A stretch of 64,000 nucleotides of DNA from Arthonia radiata (GCA_002989075.1 PSQN01000015.1:930001-994000), one strand, 5' to 3'. Counted from the first letter of the stretch, positions 30,547 to 41,309 are shown. The notes: generated by a model from the sequence alone, not told the origin. Made by a program: numbers and translations.

Positions 30547-31711
30547 TTACGCCTGCCTCACCTGCAACGCCCTCAAACTCCTCGCCGTATCCCCAATACA
30601 CTCCTCCAATCCCCTGAACTTGATCCCCAACTCCTTCCTCGCCTTCTCATTGTCCACCTTGAACGTCTCGACCCTCTCCGTCTTCTCCGGCTCCGGCACC
30701 TTCTCCTTGATATCCGGGACAGCCTCCCGAATAGTCCGGCACACATCCGGATACTGAAAATTACCGCCGGTAATGAAGTACCGCTCGCCCTTGCCCTTTC
30801 GCTCGTACGCCTTCAAATGCGCCTCACCTACATCCCGCACGTCCGCGAACGCAGGGAATGCGGTAGCTCCGGGCTCGCTCTGTGATCCGTCCATGAAACG
30901 GTAGATGTCGGCGCTGCTGGTGTTCAGCTTGTTGATGTTGGCGTCGTTTTCCAAGGGTCCATAGATCATAGGCGGGCAGACAGACGCGACATCAAAGGTC
31001 ACGCCAGGCTTCTCAATATAATCCCAGGCCGCGCGCTCGCCAAACTTCTTGCTTGCGCAGTACGCTACGCTGCCGTCGCCGGTTTTGGCTTCGTCGTACG
31101 TAACAGGGTTCCAGTCTTTCTCCGTGTAGGTGTAGCCCGGACGCGCACCCTTGCTCACGTCCAGGATAGCGGCGAAAGACGAGGTGATGACAACGCGTTT
31201 GACGTCTGGCGCGTGCTTCTGGACAGACTCGAGGATGCCGGTGGTGCCCTTGATGGCGGGGTCGAGGAGGTCGCGCTCGTTGTTCTCCACGGAGGTGACG
31301 AAGGGGGAGGCGGTGTGGATAACACCTGTAACGCCCTTGACGGCTTCGTCGAAGGCATTGGGGGTGCCGACGTCCGGGACGATGGCGAAGGTGAGTTGGT
31401 TGTCATTGGTGTATTTTGAGTGGGTCTTGCGGACTTTCTCGGCGGTTGCTTCGGAGCGTACGGTGCCGCGGACGGGGTAGCCAGCTTGGAGGAAGGCGGT
31501 GAGGACCTGTGATGTTTTAGTCAGTTGGTGCCCGAACGTGCGAGCCACCTATACCGCCCAGGAAAGAGGACGGCATCATGCGTTCGGACGCAGAACTTAC
31601 ATGAGCGGCTACAAAGCCCGATGCGCCAGTGACGAGGATGAGCGGCTTATCATGCTTATTGGACGTAACAGCATCTTTAGCCTTGTGCATGGTGTTCTTG
31701 ATGGCGTCCAT
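30547..31711 (-). CDS. NAD(P)-dependent ketoreductase, extended SDR (dihydroflavonol-reductase/GRE2-like)
   Basis: Two exons: 31711-31601 and 31506-30547 (donor GTAAGT, acceptor CAG, phase 0), 356 residues. Exon 1 supplies the nucleotide-binding motif TGASGFVAAH at residues 28-37. Exon 2 holds the conserved GVIHTASPF, the catalytic Ser region VVITSS (about 147), and YCASK with Tyr186 and Lys190. This places it in the extended SDR group that reduces ketones and aldehydes, such as yeast Gre2 and plant DFR relatives. The substrate cannot be told. A ~26-residue extension precedes the Rossmann motif. Exon 1 is needed for function and would be missed if only the long ORF were used. Confidence 0.9.
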
Positions 31712-32337
31712 TCTGACGATCTGTTGGTGGGAGTGTGGAAGTGGTTGTATTCTTGGACAGAGGGCGAAGAGCTCGTTTAAATACGACGGCCATCGTGGAC
31801 GGCTAAATAGTCGTCGCAATGATTTCTAATCCCTGTAGCATCTTGCAGAATTTTTGCTTGATAATTTTCCGTGTTGTCTTCGCCACGTTCGCCTCCGCGC
31901 TGCTGTTATCGCCCTTGACGTCATAATGAAGCCCCAGGGCCGAGTGTTCGACGAGGCTCGTGATTGGCGATACATAGCTTGTTCAGACAGAGACGTCCGA
32001 CCGGAGGAAATCTGCCTCATCGAATGAGACGCACGAAGGAGTGGAAGCATGAACGAAAAAGAAAATCTCACCAACGTATGCGAAGGGCATGACTCGAATA
32101 ATAGAATGTTTGCACCTCATAATTATATTCATACTTTCATGTTTGTAACACAAACATATCAAAATGGTAAGATGCTCCTTGTTGCAATACTGTCAATTTC
32201 CAATCTCAACCATGATCGATCCGACAGTGAGACATAGCTCATTGCGAAGATGTGCATAAGGGCTCGACTCACCGTTGACCAGTTTCCGTAAGCGCCACTG
32301 GAACGGATCTCGAAAACGCCTGCAGGCTTCTCGCCCT
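31712..32337. promoter_or_regulatory. Upstream region of the ketoreductase gene
   Basis: About 625 bp between the ketoreductase start and the end of the R3H-SUZ gene. The part near 32080-32200 is AT-rich. No gene seen. Confidence 0.35.
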
Positions 32338-34605
32338 TCAATTGCTGCCGTTGGCGCCCAGTGGCTTGCTTGGTAAGGGCTGACCTTGCTCCATATGCTT
32401 AGGCATCTGAAATGACAGCGTAGAGGTCGTCGGTGGAGGCTTCGCAGGTAGACTGGAAGAGTTGGCCCACTTCGCAATCGATCCATTTGGCTGTTGACCA
32501 GCGCCATTTTTGTTGCCATTACTGCCACGACTGTTGCCGTTCGGTCCGTTCCAGGCTGGACTTACTTGCGGAACGTGAGGCGACGAAAATGTGCCAGGTG
32601 GTTGGGGCGTTTGCGGCCACGCCTGCGTCGGGCCCGTGGGAGCGGCTGGTACGAAACTCTGACTCTGCGGATTGAATTGCTGAGCGTTGTAGGCATTGTA
32701 GCCTGGCATATGCTGCAGGTTAGGGTCATAGCCGTACTGCATCATGTAGCCGTTTTGAGTGCCGTCAGGGCTGAAGACGTTCTGTTGACTATACGGTGGT
32801 TGGAAGCCTGGCTGCATCCAGCCCCCGTTGTCGGCCTGCGGTTGTTGGCCAGGGAAGTAGCCCGCTAGACTCGGATGCTGTGCTTTTGGTGTCGACTGAG
32901 AAGCCATATTTGGTGAGTTGTAGTAGCTAGTCGATTGGTCGAACTGCTGCGGTGCAAATTGAGGATAAGCAGCCATGTTCGGTTGGAGCGGATATGGCTG
33001 AGCATATTGTTGGTAAGCCGGCCAGGCTGTATTGCCACTGAAGTCTTGCTGCGGCACCTGAAAGTTCTGCGGAGGGCTTTGGAAAGGTACCGCCAGTCCT
33101 GGGTATTGAGGATACGCTGGTGCGTTATTGTAGAAACCATTGTTGGCTTGGGACTGCATGAACGTGCTGTTGTTGATGAAGGCTTGGCCATCGACGGACG
33201 TGTAAGAGGACCGAGCTTCGAAACTATCGTCTTTCGGCCTCTTCCCGCGCTTGTTCTTCTTTTGACCTGAATTGGAGCTGCTGCGCGACATCTCTTTACT
33301 TTGATTGCCAGAGCCTTCTGCACTGTCGGCTTGCCGTTCACTGAAACCCTCAAAGATCCGCGCACGCGCCTCATTGTATTGCTTCTCGCGCTCTTCACGG
33401 GTCAATGCAGACTTGTCTCGCGCTCGCTTTCCGTTGTCCTGAGCATCATCGGCATCTCCTGTAGCTTCATAATCACTGCTTGACTGTGGGCGACTGTTCA
33501 GTGCGTCAATTGTGGGCTCTCCGTGGCCCCGTCGCATGATCTTCATGGAGCCGGTGGGTGGTGGCGTGGGGCCCTCGGACTTTTGCTCTGTGCCCAAGAG
33601 TGGTGGCGCTAGTCGCGTGTAAGGCGTCTTGCGAATGCGGACAGCTTTCAGGCTGTCCTCGTAGACATGGCCGAGAAGATAGTATTCAGCAAGCTTGTGA
33701 GACAACAGCCGATAGAAGGTGTTGGTGGATGGAAGCTGCAGCTCGACCTCCTTCGAGTTCTTGATGAAATCAATGAAGTCCTGCTCAATCTTCAACACAA
33801 ACAACCTGTCCTTAGGAGAGTTCAGAGCCTCGACGAGTTTGTCATCAGGGAGGAGGACGAGACCTGGAGGAGGCCCGCTTGACGGCTCACGGGTAAGGAC
33901 GACCTCGGGTGGTTGAGGTGGTGCACCTGCTGCAGGGTAGGCCGTATCGCCATTGCGCTGCTGCGGAATCGAGTTGGACGATATAACTCTTGGCGCCATT
34001 TGCAAACGCTTGCCCCCATGCCTATCAATCTCGTAGAGCTGGTCGCGAAAAGCACGAGCGTCTGGATCTGAGTCGATCCTGGGCCCAGCGCTGAGAGATT
34101 CAGCGGGGGACACAACCTCTTCATCGCGCGTGCCTTGCATACTTGCGCTGTCGTCTGGCATGAGAGATTCCTTCTCATCCAGAGTCAAGGTCGTACGCGA
34201 AGCGATGCTCTTCGTGTCGGAGTTGTCTCTACGGCCAAGATTCTCGACACTCGAGCATGGTGCAGATTTGTCGTTTATTGAAGTTTCCTTCATTAAGCGA
34301 TTAAGATTAGTGGGCATCTGCCCATTCTGTAGGGTCACAGCTGGCAGCGTACGGGACACTGCATCGACATTGCCTGATTTATTAGTCGGTTGTTTGTCAT
34401 TTTCCGATGCTTGTTTTTGAGCGTCATTTGGCTCCGCTGTATTCTGTGGAGTCTTCACTTGTGGAATTGCAGGCTTATTAGCCGCTGCAGCAACCTGCGT
34501 AGACATTAACATTTGATTTGCGTCGCGAACACGGAGAAGGACGAGTCTTACCTGCGCAAAAGATTTGCGGGATGGGACATTGGTGCCTGTCTGAGCGGTC
34601 GACAT
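32338..34605 (-). CDS. R3H and SUZ domain RNA-binding protein
   Basis: Two exons: 34605-34552 (MSTAQTGTNVPSRKSFAQ) and 34494-32338. The 57-bp intron has donor GTAAGA and acceptor CAG, and because 57 is a multiple of three it also reads through in frame. 736 residues. An R3H domain at about 248-317 (RLFVLKIEQDFIDFIKN, then LPSTNTFYRLLSHKLAEYY) binds single-stranded nucleic acid. A SUZ motif follows (KIMRRG to REEREKQYNEARARIFEGF). The C-terminal ~300 residues are Gln/Pro/Asn/Tyr-rich and low-complexity, like prion-like tails of mRNP proteins. A role in cytoplasmic mRNA regulation is inferred from the domain pair (compare Drosophila Encore). It is divergent with a zinc-knuckle RS-rich gene. Confidence 0.88.
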   Translation of the reverse strand: MSTAQTGTNVPSRKSFAQVRLVLLRVRDANQMLMSTQVAAAANKPAIPQVKTPQNTAEPNDAQKQASENDKQPTNKSGNVDAVSRTLPAVTLQNGQMPTNLNRLMKETSINDKSAPCSSVENLGRRDNSDTKSIASRTTLTLDEKESLMPDDSASMQGTRDEEVVSPAESLSAGPRIDSDPDARAFRDQLYEIDRHGGKRLQMAPRVISSNSIPQQRNGDTAYPAAGAPPQPPEVVLTREPSSGPPPGLVLLPDDKLVEALNSPKDRLFVLKIEQDFIDFIKNSKEVELQLPSTNTFYRLLSHKLAEYYLLGHVYEDSLKAVRIRKTPYTRLAPPLLGTEQKSEGPTPPPTGSMKIMRRGHGEPTIDALNSRPQSSSDYEATGDADDAQDNGKRARDKSALTREEREKQYNEARARIFEGFSERQADSAEGSGNQSKEMSRSSSNSGQKKNKRGKRPKDDSFEARSSYTSVDGQAFINNSTFMQSQANNGFYNNAPAYPQYPGLAVPFQSPPQNFQVPQQDFSGNTAWPAYQQYAQPYPLQPNMAAYPQFAPQQFDQSTSYYNSPNMASQSTPKAQHPSLAGYFPGQQPQADNGGWMQPGFQPPYSQQNVFSPDGTQNGYMMQYGYDPNLQHMPGYNAYNAQQFNPQSQSFVPAAPTGPTQAWPQTPQPPGTFSSPHVPQVSPAWNGPNGNSRGSNGNKNGAGQQPNGSIAKWANSSSLPAKPPPTTSTLSFQMPKHMEQGQPLPSKPLGANGSN

Positions 34606-35200
34606 ATTCCAAGTTTGAAGAACAGTGGATTTGGGGTCGCGCACCAAAAGGTCGCGTCAGGCGATGTGTTCGGACGCCTTGAGGAGAAGGTTAAAAGGAT
34701 GCGAAAGGCGAAGGTGAGTATCACTCAAGGGAACGACCGAGCGGTGGCAAGATGAGCGTCTCGAGGAAGTGTTTGGACATCTTTGAGATGTGCAGCGACC
34801 GCACTCAGAGATCCTCACGGTCGGGTCGAGCGAATGTTTCGACGGACGGGAAGAGTTGTTTGAACGCGCGCAGAGAGGAGATGCGCTGGCTTTTCAAAGC
34901 GCAGCAAGCGGTCGGTGAAGTGAGACGGATCACTTATGTGCGACACTGAAGAACAGTGAGGGGCCTGCTTCAAGATTGGGAATTTTGAGGCTGCGGTCAG
35001 CGCGAAATCAGGCTTGGCACGCGCCAATGCGCGCTTGGGGCGACGCTTGTTAGGCTAGTGTACCGAGTCGCATTTGCTCAGTACCGCTTGAACTTCGTCG
35101 CAATCCAGAAACCAGCACCAGCTACTTACCTCCCGGTACGCGTGGGTGGCCTTAGTATTTTAAGGCATCTGCGTAGATACTGGTAGACTTATTTGCAGCG
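34606..35200. promoter_or_regulatory. Divergent promoter between two RNA-linked genes
   Basis: About 595 bp separating the starts of the R3H-SUZ gene (minus) and the ZCCHC10-like gene (plus). Both promoters must lie here. No coding sequence was seen. Confidence 0.45.
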
Positions 35201-36163
35201 ATGTACCGCCCTAGCACCGGTCCATCCAAAGCTTCAGCCTCAACAAGATGCCAGAAATGCCTGCAATACGGCCACTACAGCTACGAATGCAAGATTCCGG
35301 TCAAAGACAGGCCTTACTCGTCAAGACCGTCACGGACGCAGCAGCTGTTCAACCCGAAGCTGCAATCTAAGCTGTCGGACGACAGTCCCAACCCTCTCCT
35401 CCAGAAAGAAGGTATCGCAGACGCATTACTTAGCAAAGCCGAAGCCGAGCACGCAAGGAAGCGATCACCGTCGGTCTCATCTGTGGCGTCTTCAGACTCT
35501 GTCGCCACGATATCAACGAACGCATCACGATCGCCCTCTCCTCCACGGAAGCGTCGCCGCATCAGCGCAGAGCCAAAGGCTCGTCCGCACAGAGATCGAT
35601 CGAAGGGTAGGCATGGAGACGAACATGGCGGAAAAGACCGAGCACAAGAGAACCATTCTCGACGGGATGATAGACACAATGGCGCAGAGGCACGGTCCAA
35701 GAGACACGAGGAGGACCGATACGACGGAGACCGCGAGCGCAGAAGACGGAGACGATCCCCCTCTCCTGCGACCGCATCGCCCTCTCGTCATGACCGAGAC
35801 ACATACGATCGAGGCCGACCAAGACGATCGACCTCACCAAGACGACGCGTGAATGCTGCACTAAGATCACCGTCACCTGGCGATAAGCAAGATCGCGAGG
35901 GTTCTGGATCGCCTAGGGGACCACGAGAAGGCCGTGAAAATCGCCGCAGGCCCAGATCTCGATCGCCGCCTGGCAGGAACGGCGGTGGTCGTGGCCGCTG
36001 GGACCAGAAAGACCACAGAGATGAGCCTCGCAATACACTACGCGGCCAGCACCGCCAAGATGACGGCGGAACAGTCACCTACGGTAGACCACCGCGCGAA
36101 CGCAGCCTCAGTCCCTTCAGCAAACGCGCAGCTCTGACAGCAGCGTTGAGCGGAGGTCGCTGA
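35201..36163 (+). CDS. ZCCHC10-like zinc-knuckle protein with RS-rich tail
   Basis: Single exon, 320 residues. At residues 17-30 lies one CCHC zinc knuckle, CQKCLQYGHYSYEC (C-x2-C-x4-H-x4-C), preceded by a short N-terminal arm and followed by basic segments, as in ZCCHC10. The rest is dominated by Arg/Ser/Asp/Glu repeats (RSPSPP, RRRRRRSPSP, SRSPPGR), like splicing-associated proteins. It probably binds RNA and works in the nucleus or with spliceosomal factors; this is inferred from composition. The start ATG is directly followed by the conserved arm, so it is secure. Several short frames on the other strand are shadows produced by the biased composition. Confidence 0.85.
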   Translation: MYRPSTGPSKASASTRCQKCLQYGHYSYECKIPVKDRPYSSRPSRTQQLFNPKLQSKLSDDSPNPLLQKEGIADALLSKAEAEHARKRSPSVSSVASSDSVATISTNASRSPSPPRKRRRISAEPKARPHRDRSKGRHGDEHGGKDRAQENHSRRDDRHNGAEARSKRHEEDRYDGDRERRRRRRSPSPATASPSRHDRDTYDRGRPRRSTSPRRRVNAALRSPSPGDKQDREGSGSPRGPREGRENRRRPRSRSPPGRNGGGRGRWDQKDHRDEPRNTLRGQHRQDDGGTVTYGRPPRERSLSPFSKRAALTAALSGGR

Positions 36164-36270
36164 GTATAACAATGCCCTTTCAGCATTCGGCATCAGATAG
36201 CCATGACTGCCAAAGCTTCATAGCCATTTGACCTGTACAGTATATCCACACAGCCTCAACCACTCCAACC

Positions 36271-37007
36271 CTACAAATTCAACGCAGTACTCCCATCCTC
36301 CTCCCTCTGCCGTCCCGGATAAAACCACTTATTCCGCTCCTGATACACCTTCTCCTTCATCAGCTTAAACTTCCTCGCTCCCTCCTTGCCCTCCTCCTCC
36401 AGCTTCTCCAACCGCTCCACCATCCCTTCCAACGCCTTCTTCCCGTCCTCCCGAAACGCCGTGACTTTCTCCATGTTCTTGACGGTCAGCGGCGCGTGGT
36501 CCCGTCCGAGTGCGCGATCCCGTGCTATCGTCTGCGCTGTGAGCCCGAACCGCATGTCGCGTGGTGAGTCCACGAGTTCCAGGATCGCGGAGGGCGCTTG
36601 ATCTTCCTTTTTGGGCTCGGTGCGGAGGATGCGTGTGTAACCGCCTGGACGGGAGGCGTAGCGTTCGCGGAGGGGGCCGAAGAGTTTAGGGATGAGGTCT
36701 GCGGGTGTCTGTGGTTGTCAGTCTCTGCTTCATATGCATTTGCACGTCGTTCCTCGGTCGCAGGTCAGATAGTAGAGCCTGAACTCACGAACAAAACGCC
36801 CCACGCTTTCCTCTTACTGGCTTCCGTATTTCGCTTGCCCAATGTAATCAGCTTCTCGGCTAACCGCTGCGCTTCTTTCGCTTTATGCCAGGTTGTGTGG
36901 ATAGTCTCGTGGGCGACGAGGGAGGTGACGAGGTTGCGGAGGAGGGCCTGCCGATGCGAGGACGTGCGGCTGAGATGGCGATATGGGCGGGCTGCGCCGG
37001 CACCCAT
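36271..37007 (-). CDS. MRPL8: Mitochondrial large-subunit ribosomal protein bL17m (MRPL8)
   Basis: Two exons: 37007-36789 and 36708-36271 (donor GTGAGT, acceptor CAG, phase 0), 218 residues. The N-terminal YRHLSRTSSHRQALLRNLVTSL is the hallmark of L17 proteins (RKLGRxxxHRxAxLRNL), followed by HETIHTTWHKAKEAQRLAEKLITLGKR. Exon 2 begins TPADLIPKLFGPLRERYASRPGGYTRIL, also L17-like, and then carries a fungal extension ending in a charged helix. The protein sits near the peptide exit tunnel of the mitoribosome. It is divergent with MIC12, another mitochondrial gene, 466 bp away. No separate presequence is obvious, as is common for this protein. Confidence 0.94.
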
Positions 37008-37473
37008 CGTGTCTTGTTCGGGACGCAGTCAAGAGGGGAGAACGGGGGATCGACTGGTTGGTTGATGGTGGGTGAAGCGTTGCGGCGTCGATGATTCTAG
37101 CGACTGTGGTGAAATGTGCACTGTCGAGAGTACGCAAATTGTGATGCAACAAGCATCTTAAAGCGGAGAAACTAGGCGTTTATAGATGTATGAGTGGCTA
37201 TGTGAGGTCGTACGTCAACATGGACGAGATCGCAATGCCAAGACCGAAGCTTTTCGTCGCATTGAGGACCTCAAGGGTTGCTCTGAACCTCCCTTTAGCT
37301 GTTACAACAACACTGTCGCAAAACCTCTGCATTTACCTACGGCCGCCTATTGCCGGGACTTGAAAACGATCACGATGCACTAAAGACACGCGTCCCTCAG
37401 CAGACGATACCTACAAGCACTGGCCGACACCGCGCGAGCACCCCCAACTTATCTCGCACCCAAGCCAAACACA
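37008..37473. promoter_or_regulatory. Bidirectional promoter, bL17m and MIC12
   Basis: Sequence of 466 bp between the start codons of two nuclear genes for mitochondrial proteins transcribed in opposite directions. No other gene fits here. Co-expression is a reasonable inference. Confidence 0.5.
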
Positions 37474-37950
37474 ATGGGTTTCACAACCGGCTTCGTCAGT
37501 CCCCCTCCCCCCCTTCCACACCCCTGCTCTTTCCACACCCTCCACCACTAACACCCCCAGCTCTCCGGCCTAACCCTCACAACCTCAACCCTCTACCTAA
37601 CCCTCCTGCTCCACCGGCGCAACCGCACGCAACAATCCCTCACGCTCGCCAACGCCACCGCGTCCCTCACAGACATCTACCACCCACCGCCCATTCGGCC
37701 GCCGCCGCATGAACGTGTACAAAGAGCAGGAATACTGGAAATGGCGAAGGACCGCTGGAATAGGGAGATTACGGAGGGCGTGAGACGGGTGGCTTATGTG
37801 GATTGGGGGAGCCTGGGGAGGGAGACGGTTGGGGTGTGCGCGGCGGTGGTGAGGAGGGTGGGGGGTGTGGTGGGGGGGAGGGAGAGGGAGGTGGAAGCGA
37901 TTGTGGAGAGGAATGAGGGCAGTGGGAGTTTGACGGGTGGTGAGGGATGA
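37474..37950 (+). CDS. MIC12: MICOS complex subunit MIC12 (AIM5/FMP51)
   Basis: Two exons: a 21-nt first exon 37474-37494 (MGFTTGF) and 37561-37950; the intron starts GTCAGT and ends CAG, phase 0. 136 residues. The N-terminus MGFTTGF-LSGLTLTTSTLYLTLLLHRRNRTQQSL is the typical MIC12 start: a single inner-membrane span with a short matrix side, then HxRNRTxQS. The remainder is a helical, charged intermembrane-space domain. MIC12 belongs to the MIC10 subcomplex of MICOS, which shapes crista junctions. The tiny first exon would be missed by ORF calling, but the family start supports it well. GC-rich, G-heavy codons mark the 3' half. Confidence 0.87.
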
Positions 37951-38341
37951 GGGAGTGGGAGTTTGACGAGGGCTGAGCGATGAGCGCCGAACGGGAGCTT
38001 ACGGGGTGGCGTGAGCATACGCAGGCCGTTTAGACGACTGGGCACAAGCAGGCCCCGTGTGAAGTTGAAGCGTGAAATGGCGGGGGATCGTGGATAGAGT
38101 GGAGGCATGAACATGAAGAAAGGCTCCCCACCACTGCAATAGCAATAACACAACCGGAAGCGTTGTACGCAATACTGTTCCTCAATCTACGACGAGCTCA
38201 CCGTGATCTCGCGAATAAATCATCCTTCCTTTCAACTCACATCATGCCAGTCAATCGTCGCGCACCACTCTAATGAGCCGCGGCATTACATCGTTCGTCA
38301 CCATGCCATCGTATCAACGTCCAACCCAGACGACACGGTGG
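37951..38341. other. Tail-to-tail intergenic region
   Basis: About 390 bp between the stops of MIC12 and the bZIP gene. Just after the MIC12 stop a short near-repeat of GGGAGTTTGACG is seen. No gene. Confidence 0.4.
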
Positions 38342-39122
38342 TCACCGCGCAGCTTCAGCAATCCTCGCACGCTTTGAGGCGCGTGTGCTCGGGACCTCCT
38401 CCTCGCTCGAGCTGGACTCGGCATGCTTGCCCCTACCGGAGGCCTTTTCCGTTAGAAGTCCCTTAAGCAGCTGGTTCTCCTTCTCAAGGTCCTTGACGCG
38501 ATTTTCGAGCGCGGTGCACTTGTCCGTCATGTCCTTGGCCGTCTTCTCCATAGCCTGCTCGCGCTGCTTCTTCTTGACGCGGAATCTTGCAGAAGCGGCC
38601 GTGTTTCGGCGGCGCTTATCTTCCTCGGCAGAGACGTCGAGAGCGGTTTGGTCACTGTCTGCTGTGGCGGCGCTTTCGACACTGCCAGACTTCTTGGCTG
38701 CGTCTTCGTGCTTGAGAGGAGGTGCGCGCGATGCCTTTGGAGACGCAGTGATGGCAGAGGGGCTAGCCACGGAGGAGGCCGGGCTCGCGAGGTCCGCTTG
38801 ATAAAATGGCGCAGACTGGTTGCCGGCCTTCAGCATGGGCGTGGTGAGTTTGTGTTCTGAGGTGTTTGCAAGATCTGCCATGTCTGCTGAAGGAGTCAGT
38901 AATGAGTCTAGGCTTGAGTCATCATCGTCCGATTGGGCACGAACCAAAGGCGGAGAAGGATTGGTTGTCCATAGTCCAGAACTGAGGATCCATGAACATC
39001 TCGACACTGTCGTTGTACGGTGCATCGCCCAGTGGCTGCTGCATGTTCAGGTCGTACTCCGAGGGTAGGGCATTCAGAGGTGGGTACTGAAAGGGCGTCA
39101 GGTCGTCATTAGGACTCGTCAT
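38342..39122 (-). CDS. metR: bZIP transcription factor of the cys-3/metR/zip1 type
   Basis: Two exons: 39122-38945 and 38886-38342 (donor GTTCGT, acceptor CAG, phase 1), 240 residues. The basic region at about 147-170 reads RRRNTAASARFRVKKKQRE, the signature of Neurospora CYS-3, Aspergillus MetR and S. pombe Zip1. A leucine zipper (about 171-207) and a short acidic then basic tail follow. These factors switch on sulfur-assimilation genes under sulfur limitation and are controlled through an SCF ligase with Met30/SconB. The N-terminal half is Pro/Ser/Thr-rich and probably holds the activation domain. The target pathway is inferred from the basic region; a related paralogue with another role is possible. 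Confidence 0.85.
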
Positions 39123-39821
39123 TGTGCCGTGCTATGCCAGCAGGCGAGGGCGCAATATTTGTAAGGCCCTTCGAGCCCAGGGAATCGGTGAGACGATTGT
39201 TGTACGCAGAGATGCGGTCTTCTTTGAGCTCGGCTTTGTCCCGGAGTGACTGATTGGGTGCCAGAGGGCTCCCAACTGTTGCACTGGAGTCGAAATTCGA
39301 TCAATGTTGGCGACACGACTAGATGTGATCCTGCGCTGCTGAAAGACGAGCCTTCGAGGGGTTGAGAGTATGGGATGGGTGGAGGATAAACGGTAGGTGT
39401 GGAGGGTGGTCGATGATTTCGCTCCGAAGGCTTGAGGGGAGACGGAGTCACGTAATCAAAACGAGCCCCACCACGCCGATGAGGCAAGCTCTCGATCGCG
39501 ATTCCGGCTCATCTCCGAGCGTAACTCAGCCGCCAAATAGAAACGAGGCTTGCTCTCACCGCTACACAACTTTTACAAACCCGTATTTCCATCTTGGGTC
39601 TGTTCTGTTCTTAGTAATCTTCCTGAATTAGCAGTAAATCAACTTTCTGATGAGATTATGGATCTGCATCAACATTCGAAATACTGCTAATGGAGTGAAA
39701 CCCCAATTGACGCGTGCCACGTTTCCATGTGAGGGTCCCTCTGGACCATCTCTTCACTAGTCTGCCGTCACTGCGACTTTTCAGGATGTCCTAGCCACTT
39801 ATTTGAGAGGGTCTCAAGGAG
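39123..39821. promoter_or_regulatory. Divergent promoter, bZIP factor and TCA17
   Basis: About 700 bp between two divergent starts. No coding feature or repeat recognised; the stretch near 39600-39700 is AT-rich. Confidence 0.4.
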
Positions 39822-40405
39822 ATGGCATTGGGAACGCCTGCAATCGCATGTATTGGCGTGATCGGGAGAGACGTACGTTGATGAAGTAGTCGTAGGAAAG
39901 CAGAAACGACAGCTAATAGTCACAGAACAATCCTCTCCATATCTCACTGTTCCCGCCTGACCAGAGGAATTCATTGGAATATCATTTCATGTTATCGTCT
40001 AGTCTCGACATATTCGAACAGCGTCTCCCCAACCAAAGCGCCGACCATGACTTTGGATTGCTTCAAGCTCTCGATGAGCGCCTGGCCATGTATGGCTGGG
40101 TCACCAGCACAGGTGTGAAGCTTGTAATTGTCGTAGACATGGAAGGCAGACCCCCAGACCCAAGCGCAAACAGAAACAGCTCGCTTCTCGGCATTCGCGA
40201 TTCGGATTTGAAGCCAGCCTTCCGCGCGATACGGGCAGCGTATATTCGGCTGCTGCGGAATCCATTTTATGATCCGGATGACCACTCCCCGCGTGGTCCA
40301 CTCGCACAGCACAAGGTCGGCTCGCTTGAGATTACCAGCCCGCTGTTCATGAAGGAGATCGAACGTATCGGCCAGACGTGGCAGCCAGGCATCCAGAGCG
40401 TTTGA
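39822..40405 (+). CDS. TCA17: TRAPP complex subunit TCA17 (TRAPPC2L, sedlin-like)
   Basis: Two exons: 39822-39872 and 39926-40405 (donor GTACGT, acceptor CAG, phase 0), 176 residues. Exon 1 gives MALGTPAIACIGVIGRD and exon 2 continues NNPLHISLFPPD. Together these form the first strand and longin-fold start of sedlin-like proteins (xIGxxNNPLYI). Later blocks are HFMLSSSLDIFEQR, YGWVTSTGVKLVIVVD and the family-typical IRAAYIRLLRNPFYDPDD. TCA17 works in TRAPP vesicle-tethering complexes at the Golgi and stabilises TRAPPII. An insert between the last strands (about PPDPSANRNSSLLG) is longer than in yeast. The overlapping minus-strand frame of 201 codons is a shadow. Confidence 0.9.
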
Positions 40406-40548
40406 GACGGTCGCAGTCATGGCCCGACGTGCACTTTTTGAAATTGCGTCCGAACAAGCGCCAGCATGTTGAATCGTTTGCGAACTTCTCCCCAAAGCTG
40501 GCAATAGGCCATCGAGCGTTGACATCAAACTGGAACTCACGCATCCGT

Positions 40549-40959
40549 TTAAGTTGGCATCGTCATTGGTGTCTGCTGATGCATGCACATCTTCCACGAA
40601 CCCCCAGGGCCTGTGGAGTCACGTCTCCAGATGCTGCAGACCATTGCCTCATAAAGCTCCTTACCCCGACCAGCTTCGACCTCATAGCAGATAGATGCTG
40701 CTTTGTCTCCTAGGGGCGTGACTTTGACATTGTCCAGCTCATACCTATCCCATGGCTTCATGTCGTTCCGAGTCAATATATCTGTCAGAGAAGGGTCGGA
40801 GTCCGCATCGATAATTGTAGCATACGGCATGATCATGGTGCAGTCCTCAGTCAAGAACGGTAGAAAAGCTCGACCAGACTGCTTCAGTGCGTCCCAGGTC
40901 ATCGATTCCATGTGCAGGATCTCCGCCTGAAGAGAGGCAGCTTGCGTTTCGATCGACAT
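40549..40959 (-). CDS. NTF2-like (SnoaL/DUF4440-type) protein
   Basis: Single exon, 136 residues from the ATG at 40959 (MSIETQAASLQAEIL); the frame is open a few codons further upstream but without ATG. The order is helix, MTWDALKQSGRAFLPFLTEDCTMIMPYATI, a variable strand region, then VTPLGDKAASICYEVEAGR and SIWRRDSTGPGGSWKMCMHQQTPM. This matches the alpha+beta cone of NTF2-like DUF4440/SnoaL proteins, which form small pockets and have varied or unknown roles. It converges on TCA17 (143 bp between stops). The substrate is not predictable. Confidence 0.8.
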   Translation of the reverse strand: MSIETQAASLQAEILHMESMTWDALKQSGRAFLPFLTEDCTMIMPYATIIDADSDPSLTDILTRNDMKPWDRYELDNVKVTPLGDKAASICYEVEAGRGKELYEAMVCSIWRRDSTGPGGSWKMCMHQQTPMTMPT

Positions 40960-41309
40960 GTTTGCGTCAAGCCTTTTCAATGGTGTCGTAGAAGGGTTGA
41001 GTGCTAGCTGTCAGTTAATAGGGTCTGGCGATGGTATGATGGAGTAACCTGGACACGCTTGAGTCTTCAGCGCCGCTGATAGTTAGCTGAAGAGTGAACG
41101 AGGCAGACCAACATTGAACACGTGGCGCCTCGGCAGCCGGGGCTAAAAGCTGACGTCGTTGCCGCTAATGCAGACGCAATCGATGCGCATCGTTATCTGA
41201 CAATATCGTCGGCAGATCGACAGCTCGGCTCTCGTCTGGTTTTCATTCCATTTCATGCACGTCAACTGCTCGCGACGATGGACTCACTTCCGGTGCGTGC
41301 ATCTGCCTC

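Noticed and set aside
26149-31711. Secondary-metabolite gene cluster
   Set aside because: The AtaL-like protein and ketoreductase are adjacent, but no polyketide synthase, peptide synthetase or terpene synthase is in the window.
39992-40597. 201-codon minus-strand frame
   Set aside because: It overlaps TCA17, whose two-exon model matches the family end to end. The minus frame shows no domain.
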